Assembly (NCBI RefSeq): GCF_003363435.1
Contig: NZ_QRCT01000012.1
Span: 1 to 64,000 of the forward strand
Source: Anaerosacchariphilus polymeriproducens
Lineage (GTDB): Bacteria; Bacillota; Clostridia; Lachnospirales; Lachnospiraceae
DNA length: 64,000 nt
Direction of reading: 5' to 3'
Both the position numbers and the translations under genes were made by a program. Below the pieces are notes generated by a model. It made no database searches. It had not been told where the DNA came from and saw only the letters and a program-made list of their open reading frames with translations. Of the stretch, positions 53,671 to 61,956 are shown in pieces. Within the stretch, counting starts at the first letter, position 1. The number at the start of each line of letters is the position of its first letter.

Positions 53671-53716
53671 ATTTCTACAAAATAATATATAGATTTCAAC
53701 CTTTTGTTGTAGAAAT
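53671..53716. promoter_or_regulatory. Inverted repeat in the agrD promoter region
   Basis: ATTTCTACAA (53671-53680) and TTGTAGAAAT (53707-53716) are perfectly complementary, 26 bases apart. The -10 region after it (TAATGC near 53732) is weak, as at activator-dependent promoters. It is a candidate AgrA binding region upstream of agrD. Confidence 0.45.
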
Positions 53717-53767
53717 ATTATTGTAATGCTAAACTAAATTATTAAAATGTATAGGGGGTGTTAAAAT

Positions 53768-53914
53768 ATGCAGAAAAATTTTAAAGAAAAAGTTGGACAT
53801 GCGATTGTTTCTATTTCCAAGTTTATGGCCAGTGCGAATGTAAATTCCACTTGCGTAATGACCTCTCATCAGGAAAAAATACCAGAGACAGTTAAAAAAT
53901 TGAGGAAATTTTAA
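53768..53914 (+). CDS. agrD: AgrD-type cyclic autoinducer peptide precursor
   Basis: A 48-residue precursor missed by ordinary ORF size limits. An amphipathic leader MQKNFKEKVGHAIVSISKFM is followed by ASANVNSTCVMTS and the tail HQEKIPETVKKLRKF. As remembered, Clostridium perfringens AgrD has the ring CLWFT followed by HQPEEPKSL; the same alignment here gives the predicted ring Cys-Val-Met-Thr-Ser (thiolactone). GGGGGTG at about 53755-53761 serves as ribosome site. Between agrC and agrB. Confidence 0.88.
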   Translation: MQKNFKEKVGHAIVSISKFMASANVNSTCVMTSHQEKIPETVKKLRKF

Positions 53915-53917
53915 TTT

Positions 53918-54514
53918 ATGGAGAAAGTATTTAATCGTTTTTTACAGAAACAGATTTTATATGGTAACATAACGGAAGAAGACAAGGAAATTTATTATTT
54001 TGGTCTAAAGCAGACAGTTATTTTTTTTATTAATGTAATTACAAGTATAATTGTTGGTTTATTGATGAAAAGTGTGTTAGAGGCTATCATAATTTTGCTA
54101 TTCTTTATTCCATTAAGATGTTCGGCAGGAGGTTATCATACTAGACATAGGACTAGCTGTTATATCTTATCAACTCTGATGGTGGCTGGAATGATTTGGG
54201 GTGCAAAAGAGTCATCCTGGTCTGTAATCAGTATGGTTCTTATCAGTATAATCTGTGGAACTATTATATGGATGTTATGTCCAGTAGAAGATGAAAACAA
54301 ACCGTTATGTGAGTTGGAATGCAAGGTCTATAGAAAAAGAACAAGAGTAATATTATTGCTGGAAATGCTTTTTATGATATTGATGAGTGTGTTTTTAGAA
54401 AATAAAAGCATAATTTTAGCAATAGAGTTTGTATTTATAGGGCTAACCGTGTCACTGGTTTTAGGAAAATTAAAAAATGTATTTAATAGTAAAAAGAACA
54501 ACGAGGAATCTTAA
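53918..54514 (+). CDS. agrB: AgrB-type peptide-processing membrane protease
   Basis: A 198-residue membrane protein with about six helices. The catalytic pair lies in RCSAGGYHTRHRTSCY, where H and C are seven residues apart as in AgrB proteases. It cleaves AgrD and forms the thiolactone. It lies three bases after agrD and ends with a terminator at 54548. Confidence 0.93.
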   Translation: MEKVFNRFLQKQILYGNITEEDKEIYYFGLKQTVIFFINVITSIIVGLLMKSVLEAIIILLFFIPLRCSAGGYHTRHRTSCYILSTLMVAGMIWGAKESSWSVISMVLISIICGTIIWMLCPVEDENKPLCELECKVYRKRTRVILLLEMLFMILMSVFLENKSIILAIEFVFIGLTVSLVLGKLKNVFNSKKNNEES

Positions 54515-54547
54515 AGTATTCAAACTCATAAACAAATTTGAAAAAGA

Positions 54548-54590
54548 AAAAGCTAAGTTATCTATCTAAACGAAATAACTTGGCTTTTTT
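54548..54590. terminator. Terminator after the agr locus
   Basis: AAAAGCTAAGTTAT (54548-54561) pairs with ATAACTTGGCTTTT (54575-54588), one wobble, and a T-run. It faces the convergent DUF402 gene. Confidence 0.88.
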
Positions 54591-54609
54591 CTTTTTATAA
54601 ATTGATAGT

Positions 54610-55086
54610 TTATTCAAATTGTTCTAAAAACTTTATAGTCTGTTCAAATTTACCATTATAAATTCGTCCTAATAAGGTATCCAATGATGTCAAAGAATAT
54701 TTAAGTTGTTCTATTGTTATGATATTTTGGTCCATAGCAATAGAAAGCTCGTCCAAATCCACAACTTTAACAAATCCATTGGGATAGATAATAACATCTG
54801 CTAATAAGTCGGTAAAGATATAAGTATTCTCCAGAGCATTATAATTTGTCTCAATGATATCACAATACCAGGACAAAAAAGTATTGTTTTTGTCATAGAA
54901 TTTACTTACTTTATATCCATAATCCAAGTAATAACAGGAAATGCCATGATGTAAAGTTTTTTTGGGTTTCAGCGTATTCCAGTTTGTGACGATTTGATGC
55001 TCGTCTTGATATAAAATTGTATCGTCTTTCAGCCAGATACATTCTTCTGGAATAAGACGTTTCCGATATAATTTTATAGATTTCAT
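54610..55086 (-). CDS. DUF402 family protein
   Basis: About 158 residues of the DUF402 fold (FomD/Ntdp-like). Typical parts are SWYCDIIETNYNALENTYIF and LLADVIIYPNGFVKVVDLDE, with conserved acidic residues that bind metal in nucleoside di-/triphosphatases. The substrate is unknown. ATG 55086 is chosen with AAAGGCG upstream; a longer frame to 55119 lacks a site. Confidence 0.85.
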   Translation of the reverse strand: MKSIKLYRKRLIPEECIWLKDDTILYQDEHQIVTNWNTLKPKKTLHHGISCYYLDYGYKVSKFYDKNNTFLSWYCDIIETNYNALENTYIFTDLLADVIIYPNGFVKVVDLDELSIAMDQNIITIEQLKYSLTSLDTLLGRIYNGKFEQTIKFLEQFE

Positions 55087-55255
55087 AATGCGCCTTTCTT
55101 TGAAACTCATTATTAGCACTTTTCAAGATTATAGCAATTAAAAGTAATGAGGTCAATAAAATAATAGGAATATTATATGAAAGACTTCTCAAGGAAGGAC
55201 ATGTGGTGTAAAATGTAATAAATGAAAACATATGGAAAGGCAGGGAGAAAGATAA

Positions 55256-55606
55256 ATGGTTAGAAAAGAAAAGGCAGTTATCGTAGATGGACTGGCAGGA
55301 GGTAAAGGCCAGGCAGAGGTTTATCATGTTGTATCAGAAGAAGAAATGATGGGACATGGAAGGTTATATGCCAGGGTAGTATTAAAACCCAATAGTTCGG
55401 TTGGATATCATCAGCATGTTGGAGAAACAGAACCATATTTAATTCTGAAAGGAAAAGGAACTTTTATTGATAATGATGGAAGCAGGACGGAAGTTGGGCC
55501 TGGTGATGTCTGTATTATTGATGTAGGTCACAGTCATGGTTTAGAAAACAATTCTGATGAAGATTTAGAGTTTATGGCATTGGTTTATATGGATGAAGTA
55601 AAATAA
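55256..55606 (+). CDS. Cupin domain protein
   Basis: A 116-residue single cupin: metal motif 1 is GYHQHVGETEPYLILKGKG and motif 2 is PGDVCIIDVGHSHGLEN, including conserved histidines and glutamate. It is likely a small metal-binding enzyme or sensor; the substrate is unknown. GGCAGGGAGA lies upstream of the ATG. Confidence 0.9.
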   Translation: MVRKEKAVIVDGLAGGKGQAEVYHVVSEEEMMGHGRLYARVVLKPNSSVGYHQHVGETEPYLILKGKGTFIDNDGSRTEVGPGDVCIIDVGHSHGLENNSDEDLEFMALVYMDEVK

Positions 55607-55726
55607 AATTAAAGTATTAAGAAAAAGGAGATTTGAAAGTCTTCTTTTTTTCTGGCTGTTTTTAGCAAATAGAACGTGTGCGATTTGTCATTTATGTTAT
55701 AATTATTCTAAAAAGGGAGGGATTGG

Positions 55727-56833
55727 ATGAGACAATCAAAGGTATATTATACAAACTTCAGAACAACATTTCAGGAAAATTTATTACAGAAATTAAGACG
55801 CTTAATTAAAACTGCAGGAATGGATCATATTGATTTTGAGAAGAAATATACAGCGATTAAAATACATTTTGGAGAAATGGGGAATCTAGCATATCTTAGG
55901 CCAAACTACGCAAAAGTTGTTGCTGATTTTGTCAAAGATATGGGTGGAAAAGTCTTTTTAACAGATTGCAATACTTTATACGTTGGAAGTAGAAAAAATG
56001 CTTTGGATCATTTGGATACAGCCTATGCAAACGGTTTCAGCCCTTTTTCTACAGGGTGTCATGTTGTTATTGCAGATGGTTTAAAGGGTACGGATGAAGC
56101 ATTGGTATCTGTAGAAGGTGGCGAATATGTAAAAGAAGCCAAGATAGGACAGGCCGTTATGGATGCAGATATTTTCATTTCTTTAAATCACTTTAAAGGT
56201 CATGAGGCAACGGGATTTGGTGGAGCCTTAAAAAATATTGGAATGGGATGTGGTTCTAGAGCCGGAAAAATGGAGATGCATTCAGAAGGAAAAGCAGAAG
56301 TGAATCAAGACAGATGTATTGGTTGTGGAGCATGTATAAAGAATTGCGCTCATAGCGCAATACAGATTGAAAAGAAAAAAGCTTATATAGAACCCGATAA
56401 ATGTGTGGGGTGTGGACGTTGTATAGGGGTCTGTCCGGTAGATGCGACACATTCGGGGAAATCGGACTCTAATGATGCGTTGAACAAAAAAATAGCAGAG
56501 TATTCCTATGCTGTTTTAAAGGATCGTCCACATTTTCATATTTCGTTAGTTGTAGATGTATCTCCATATTGCGATTGTCATGCTGAAAATGATGTACCAA
56601 TTGTCCCTGATGTTGGAATGTTTGCTTCGTTTGACCCGGTTGCATTAGATATGGCTTGTGCCGATGCTGTTAATCGTCAGCCGGTTATTGAAGGCAGTAT
56701 GCTAAGTGAAATGGAACACCACCATCACGATCATTTTACGAATACCCATCCTAGTACAAATTGGAAAGTTGCTTTAGAGCACGCTCAGAAACTTGGCATT
56801 GGGAATATGGAGTATGAATTAATACAAGTTTAA
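55727..56833 (+). CDS. DUF362 protein with two [4Fe-4S] ferredoxin motifs
   Basis: A 368-residue protein. The DUF362 part (KYTAIKIHFGEMGNLAYLRP, TDCNTLYVGSRKNALDHLDT, NHFKGHEATGFGGALKNIGM) is interrupted at about 190-245 by two cluster motifs, CIGCGACIKNCAHSA and CVGCGRCIGVCPVDA. A His-rich patch (EHHHHDHF) lies near residue 330. Such proteins are common in anaerobes and presumed to act in electron transfer. TGT-TATAAT at 55695-55703 could be its promoter. Confidence 0.9.
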   Translation: MRQSKVYYTNFRTTFQENLLQKLRRLIKTAGMDHIDFEKKYTAIKIHFGEMGNLAYLRPNYAKVVADFVKDMGGKVFLTDCNTLYVGSRKNALDHLDTAYANGFSPFSTGCHVVIADGLKGTDEALVSVEGGEYVKEAKIGQAVMDADIFISLNHFKGHEATGFGGALKNIGMGCGSRAGKMEMHSEGKAEVNQDRCIGCGACIKNCAHSAIQIEKKKAYIEPDKCVGCGRCIGVCPVDATHSGKSDSNDALNKKIAEYSYAVLKDRPHFHISLVVDVSPYCDCHAENDVPIVPDVGMFASFDPVALDMACADAVNRQPVIEGSMLSEMEHHHHDHFTNTHPSTNWKVALEHAQKLGIGNMEYELIQV

Positions 56834-56977
56834 AGAAGGTTTGATTTAATTCTGTGTTTTTTCCAGAAGAACACTAGATTTTATGAAAAATTTAGAATTA
56901 TTTAGAGGGATTCCATAGTATTCAATTTTCTCTGTGATATAATAATGACATAAATGAAAGAAAATGGAGAGAGTGAA

Positions 56978-58471
56978 ATGAAATTAAAAACAAGGTTATT
57001 AGTCTCATTTCTTACAATTATTTTTGTGCCGGTGGTCTTGGTATTGATTGTGGTCTGGGGATTAGGTAAATATCAGCTCAAGTCTATTGAATCAAATTAT
57101 GGAATAGAGAATACTACGTATGAATATCTATCGAACTCGATCCAGGTAATGAGTGAGTCTACAGAAAATATATTTAAGAGACTTCAACAGGAGACACGGA
57201 ATGATCCGGATAAATTTATGGATTGCACATATCTGGATAGTATAAATAAAGAGTTAAGAGAAAAACAGTCTTTTCTGGTAATCCGCAAGGATGACGATAT
57301 TATTTATACCGGAAGTAAGATTTTAGGGGAAAAACTCAAAGATACATTACCAAAATACGAAGGAAATCATGTTGGAAGTGATAGTGGAATTTATTTAGGC
57401 GGGAAGGTTCAGATGCTTGTGAAACAAGTTGATTTCAGAACACAGGATCAAAGTAAAATCAGTTTGTTCATTATTACTTCTACGAAAGAAATAGTTCCGC
57501 AAATCAAGTCATTAGTGCTGGATATTTTGATTTCAACGGTTGTAATTTTAATATTGACAAGCAGTATTCTTACCATGTGGATTTATCGTGGCATTGTAAC
57601 TCCGTTACATAAGCTGCGGATGGCAACGACAAATATCAAAGAAGGAAATTTAGACTTTACATTAAGTGTAGAGCATGAGGACGAAATAGGCGAGTTATGT
57701 AGAGATTTTGAAGAGATGCGACACAGGTTAAAGGTTTCAGCTGAGGAGAAAATTGAGTTCGATCAGGGAAACAAGGAATTAATCAGTAATATCTCTCATG
57801 ATTTGAAAACACCGATTACTGCAATTAAAGGATACGTCGAAGGAATTATGGATGGTGTTGCAGACACACCGGAAAAAATGGATCGTTATATCAAAACTAT
57901 TTATAATAAGGCGAATGATATGGATCGTTTAATCAATGAGCTTACATTTTATTCAAAAATAGATACCGATCGTATTCCATATACATTCAACAAAATTAAT
58001 GTGTCCAGTTATTTTGAAGATTGTATTGAAGAAGTCGGATTGGATTTAGAAGCGAAAAACATTAATTTGTCTTATTCTAATTATGTAGACGAAGGGGTTC
58101 AGATTATTGCGGATGCAGAGCAGTTAAGAAGAGTGATTAATAACATTATTGGAAATTCAGTTAAATACATGAATAAGCCCAATGGCTTTATCAATATAAG
58201 AATTCAGGATGTGGGCGATTTTATTCAGATTGAAATCGAAGATAATGGAAAAGGGATTGCACAGAAGGATATTTCTCTTATTTTTGATCGATTTTATCGG
58301 ACAGATGCTTCCAGGAACTCATCACAAGGTGGAAGTGGAATCGGGTTGTCTATCGTCAAAAAAATCGTAGAAGATCACGGAGGGAAAATTTGGGCTACGA
58401 GCAAAGAAAATATCGGCACTGTTATGCATATTGTGATTAGAAAATATCAGGAGGTACCAGTTAATGAGTAG
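56978..58471 (+). CDS. Sensor histidine kinase
   Basis: About 497 residues: helix 1 (about 8-29), an extracytoplasmic sensor, helix 2 (about 180-202), HAMP, H274 in NISHDLKTP, and the ATPase domain ending GGSGIGLSIVKKI. ATG 56978 has GGAGAG upstream. TGA-TATAAT at 56935-56943 may be an extended -10. It overlaps its response regulator by eight bases, so the pair is coupled with the kinase first. Confidence 0.93.
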   Translation: MKLKTRLLVSFLTIIFVPVVLVLIVVWGLGKYQLKSIESNYGIENTTYEYLSNSIQVMSESTENIFKRLQQETRNDPDKFMDCTYLDSINKELREKQSFLVIRKDDDIIYTGSKILGEKLKDTLPKYEGNHVGSDSGIYLGGKVQMLVKQVDFRTQDQSKISLFIITSTKEIVPQIKSLVLDILISTVVILILTSSILTMWIYRGIVTPLHKLRMATTNIKEGNLDFTLSVEHEDEIGELCRDFEEMRHRLKVSAEEKIEFDQGNKELISNISHDLKTPITAIKGYVEGIMDGVADTPEKMDRYIKTIYNKANDMDRLINELTFYSKIDTDRIPYTFNKINVSSYFEDCIEEVGLDLEAKNINLSYSNYVDEGVQIIADAEQLRRVINNIIGNSVKYMNKPNGFINIRIQDVGDFIQIEIEDNGKGIAQKDISLIFDRFYRTDASRNSSQGGSGIGLSIVKKIVEDHGGKIWATSKENIGTVMHIVIRKYQEVPVNE

Positions 58472-59153
58472 AATTTTAATTGTAGAAGATGAAGAAAGCA
58501 TTGCAGATTTAGAGAAGGATTACTTGGAAATCAATGGTTATGAGGTTGAAATAGAAAACCGGGGTGATGCTGGATTAAAAAGAGCGTTGGAAGAAGATTT
58601 TGATTTATTTATTTTAGATTTAATGTTACCGGAAGTGGATGGATTTGAAATTTGCAAACAGGTTCGTCAAACTAAGAATATTCCAATTTTAATGGTATCT
58701 GCCAAAAAAGATGATATTGACAAAATCAGAGGCTTGGGTCTAGGGGCAGATGATTATATTACAAAACCGTTCAGCCCTAGTGAGCTGGTAGCAAGAGTCA
58801 AAGCACACTTGGCAAGGTATGAACGTTTGATAGGAACGAATGCACAGGAAAATGAAATGATTGAAATCCGCGGGATAAAAATTGACAAGACAGCAAGAAG
58901 AGTCTGGGTTAATAATGAAGAAAAGAGTTTTACTACAAAAGAGTTTGATTTACTGGCATTCCTGGCACAAAATCCAAATCATGTTTTTACAAAAGAAGAA
59001 TTGTTTAGTAAAATCTGGGATATGGAATCAATAGGAGACATTGCAACAGTCACTGTTCATATCAAAAAAATAAGAGAGAAGATTGAATATAATACGGCAA
59101 AACCACAGTATATTGAAACAATATGGGGTGTTGGATATCGTTTTAAGGTTTAA
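58464..59153 (+). CDS. OmpR-family response regulator
   Basis: A 229-residue regulator: the receiver with E9/D10-type acids, D52 in FILDLMLPEVDG, K in YITKPFSPSELVARV, and a winged-helix domain (VFTKEELFSKIW, TVTVHIKKIREKIE, TIWGVGYRF). It is partner of the preceding kinase. No target can be read. The pair is followed by an RNA-modifying enzyme gene. Confidence 0.95.
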   Translation: MSRILIVEDEESIADLEKDYLEINGYEVEIENRGDAGLKRALEEDFDLFILDLMLPEVDGFEICKQVRQTKNIPILMVSAKKDDIDKIRGLGLGADDYITKPFSPSELVARVKAHLARYERLIGTNAQENEMIEIRGIKIDKTARRVWVNNEEKSFTTKEFDLLAFLAQNPNHVFTKEELFSKIWDMESIGDIATVTVHIKKIREKIEYNTAKPQYIETIWGVGYRFKV

Positions 59154-59173
59154 GATGTGAAAGAGAGTAAAGA

Positions 59174-59869
59174 ATGGCTAAATTAAATGTAATATTCGAA
59201 GATGATGCAATTTTAGTTTGTAAGAAAGAAGCAGGAATACCGACTCAAAGTGCTAAAGTAAGTGAAAAAGATATGGTAAGCATTGCGAAAGGGTATTTGT
59301 TTGAAAAGAACTTTCAAAAAGGGGAACCTTATTTAGGGTTAATTCATAGATTGGACCAACCGGTTGAAGGAATACTGCTTTTAGCTAAAACCCCTGAAAG
59401 TGCTAAGTTATTAAGCAGGCAGATTCAAGAAGGGAAAATGCAAAAAAAGTATCTTGCAGTAACATGTGGACATATTTCACAGAAAAAGGATGTGCTTACT
59501 AATTATCTGATAAAAGAGAATAGATCAAATTTGTCAAAAGTAGTGGGTGAAACGGTTAAAGATGCTAAATTAGCCAAATTAGAATATATAATATTAGAAG
59601 AAAAGGGCGAACAAAATTTAGTAGAGATTAATCTGTTTACAGGCAGACATCACCAAATACGTGTACAATTAGCTCATATTGGAATGCCGCTTTGGGGAGA
59701 TACGAAGTATAATCCTTTATTTAAAGAGCGCAGTGGCTGGTTTCAAATTGCTTTATGTGCATATCAATTGGAATTTGAGCATCCCATAACAAATAAAAAA
59801 ATGATTTTTAACATAATGCCCACATCGGATAGTTTTAAAAAATTCGATTTCATTAAAAAGAAGGAATAG
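59174..59869 (+). CDS. RluA-family pseudouridine synthase
   Basis: A 231-residue enzyme. The catalytic aspartate lies in GLIHRLDQPVEGILLLAKT; KKYLAVTCGHI and TGRHHQIRVQLAHIGMPLWG are family motifs. It lacks an S4 domain, so it is a compact RluA type acting on rRNA or tRNA of unknown position. It follows the regulator by 20 bases, with AAAGAG upstream. Confidence 0.9.
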   Translation: MAKLNVIFEDDAILVCKKEAGIPTQSAKVSEKDMVSIAKGYLFEKNFQKGEPYLGLIHRLDQPVEGILLLAKTPESAKLLSRQIQEGKMQKKYLAVTCGHISQKKDVLTNYLIKENRSNLSKVVGETVKDAKLAKLEYIILEEKGEQNLVEINLFTGRHHQIRVQLAHIGMPLWGDTKYNPLFKERSGWFQIALCAYQLEFEHPITNKKMIFNIMPTSDSFKKFDFIKKKE

Positions 59870-59920
59870 AAGACACCTATATTTGCGAACAATAATGTAA
59901 AAGGCAAATGAGGTGAAAGG

Positions 59921-60958
59921 ATGGATAAGAAGGGGCATTTACACAATGGTATAAAGATATTAGGGATTATCGCATCAGTGTATTTTGTAATGAAATATAT
60001 TGTGCCGCTGATAATTCCTTTTTTGTTTGGTATTAGTTTGCTACTTATGACCAGACCTGCAATTTTATGGATTCATCGGCATATTCGAATATATAAAGGG
60101 GTGCTTGGATTTCTAATTATTGCAATATTTCTTGGATTATTATGTACCGCTATTTGTGTCTTGGTACATACCGCTTTTGTTCAGTTGCATGGATTGCTGG
60201 AACAGAAAGATGTAATTATAGAAAAATATTGTGGAACTTATGAATATTTATGCAATAAACTTTGCGGTATTATGGGTAAAAATAAAGAAGAAATTCATAA
60301 AATGTTAGAAATGTATTTTTGCCGTGCTTGTGATATGTTAAAAAAGACTTTATGGCCCAACTTGATGTCAAAGTCGATCGTTTGCTTAAAATTTTTATTG
60401 AAAATGATAGGTGTTTTTGTTATCGGTATTATTTCGTTTTTTTTACTATTAAAAGATTTTGATAATTTAAAAGAAAAAATGGAGCAAAATACTTATGGAA
60501 AAAAGGTGATTTCTATTAGTAAAAATATACTTAGTGGAATTACTGCTTATCTCAAAGCACAGGGAATTATTATGGTTATTATTGGTTCTATTTGTAGTAT
60601 CGCACTATTTTTTATGGGAAGTTCCTATGCTATTTTGCTTGGAATCTTAATCGGTCTACTAGATGCATTACCTTTCATAGGGACAGGTATCATTTTGGTA
60701 CCATGGGCAGTTTTTGTAATGATTCAGGGAAATTTTAGACAAGGGTTATCCTATCTTGGCTTGTATTTAGTATGTAGTTTCACAAGGGAATTTCTTGAAG
60801 CAAGATTAGTAGGAAATAAGTTAGGAGTTCCATCATTTATGATTTTGGTATCAATCTATGTAGGGGTTCAAATTTATGGAGCTGGAGGATTTTTCCTTGG
60901 CCCACTATCTTATATGATTATTTCAAGTATTATAAAAGAAGAGAAGATATATTTATAA
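59921..60958 (+). CDS. AI-2E family membrane protein, YtvI-like
   Basis: A 345-residue permease-like protein with about seven or eight helices, including GIISFFLLLKDFDNLKEKME and the family core ILIGLLDALPFIGTGIILVP, ending GGFFLGPLSYMIISSI. This matches the AI-2E/PerM superfamily and, by length, YtvI, a sporulation-associated member. The transported species is unknown. It lies 51 bases after the pseudouridine synthase gene. Confidence 0.85.
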   Translation: MDKKGHLHNGIKILGIIASVYFVMKYIVPLIIPFLFGISLLLMTRPAILWIHRHIRIYKGVLGFLIIAIFLGLLCTAICVLVHTAFVQLHGLLEQKDVIIEKYCGTYEYLCNKLCGIMGKNKEEIHKMLEMYFCRACDMLKKTLWPNLMSKSIVCLKFLLKMIGVFVIGIISFFLLLKDFDNLKEKMEQNTYGKKVISISKNILSGITAYLKAQGIIMVIIGSICSIALFFMGSSYAILLGILIGLLDALPFIGTGIILVPWAVFVMIQGNFRQGLSYLGLYLVCSFTREFLEARLVGNKLGVPSFMILVSIYVGVQIYGAGGFFLGPLSYMIISSIIKEEKIYL

Positions 60959-60962
60959 ATCA

Positions 60963-61002
60963 AAAAGCAGCCGTGTTACCTTAATGGTAATAGACTGCTT
61001 TT
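60963..61002. terminator. Terminator between convergent genes
   Basis: AAAAGCAG (60963-60970) pairs with CTGCTTTT (60995-61002), with TTACC/GGTAA inside. It lies between ytvI-like and the minus-strand L,D-transpeptidase genes. Confidence 0.85.
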
Positions 61003-61013
61003 ATGTTTTTTAA

Positions 61014-61946
61014 TTAGTAAATCACAATTTTAGCATTTCTGTTCAGATGTCTAAGTACATACACCATACTGTTTTTTGGAATTGAAACACATCCTGCTGT
61101 TGTAGTTCCAGATATACAATGTAAAAAGATTGCAGATCCTTTGCCTGGGATGTTCTTAGGATTATATTTGATGTGAACAGCATAAGCATAAGCAATTGGA
61201 TAATCAATAAGGTGTTCTGCAGAAGTCCAATCTATAGTAACATCTTTTGTGCTGACAAATTGATTATAGTATCTTGATTTTGAATCATCTACCCAATAAT
61301 GAGAGCTATTTACTTTGGTATAAGTGATTTTTGTGCCGGGACTTGGATTTACTCCAAACGCTCTGCCGAAAGAATATATTCCAGCTGGTGTTTTTCCATC
61401 TCCTTCACGTGTTTTACCGATTCCATTACGTCCAACATAACCGTATGTTGACATAATTTGTTTCCATACACCTTTGGAATTGCGTTGGTGCATCGTAACA
61501 GTGGCCGAACTGCCGGAAGCTTTCACTACAATCAATTGATTCGTTCTTTGCGCTACTTTCCACTTGGCAACAAAAGAACCGGCATATTTGGTTCTTGCGG
61601 GGACTGTTTTAGAATATGGACCATATATATTTTTGCCGTCTATCTTTCTTACGGAACGTATTTTGTAATAATATATAGTACCAGCTTTTAAGTTTTTATC
61701 TTTATAACGTAATTTAGAAGTAGTAGCAATTTTTTTATATTTCCCTTTTTTGGAAGTACTTCGATAAATAAGATATTTCTTTGCACGGGAACTTTTTTTC
61801 CAGCTTAATTTAACAGAATGGAATGTTACAGTTGAAACAGAAGGTTTTACTTTAGCAGGCGCCAATGACGCAGCTTCTGATTCTGTACTAAAAGATAATA
61901 AAAATAGTACAATTAATAAAGCCGATGATATACTTTTCATTTTCAT
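61014..61946 (-). CDS. Secreted L,D-transpeptidase with an FN3 domain
   Basis: A 310-residue protein: a signal peptide (MKMKSISSALLIVLFLLSFS), a fibronectin type III domain (about 30-122: VTFHSVKLSWKKSSRAKKYL, AGTIYYYKIRSV), then a YkuD domain with FLHCISGTTTAGCVSIP as the catalytic motif (H and C). The G after H in HG is C here. It cross-links peptidoglycan or anchors proteins. It lies 10 bases after the NlpC/P60-like gene. Confidence 0.9.
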   Translation of the reverse strand: MKMKSISSALLIVLFLLSFSTESEAASLAPAKVKPSVSTVTFHSVKLSWKKSSRAKKYLIYRSTSKKGKYKKIATTSKLRYKDKNLKAGTIYYYKIRSVRKIDGKNIYGPYSKTVPARTKYAGSFVAKWKVAQRTNQLIVVKASGSSATVTMHQRNSKGVWKQIMSTYGYVGRNGIGKTREGDGKTPAGIYSFGRAFGVNPSPGTKITYTKVNSSHYWVDDSKSRYYNQFVSTKDVTIDWTSAEHLIDYPIAYAYAVHIKYNPKNIPGKGSAIFLHCISGTTTAGCVSIPKNSMVYVLRHLNRNAKIVIY

Positions 61947-61956
61947 AACTCTCTCC

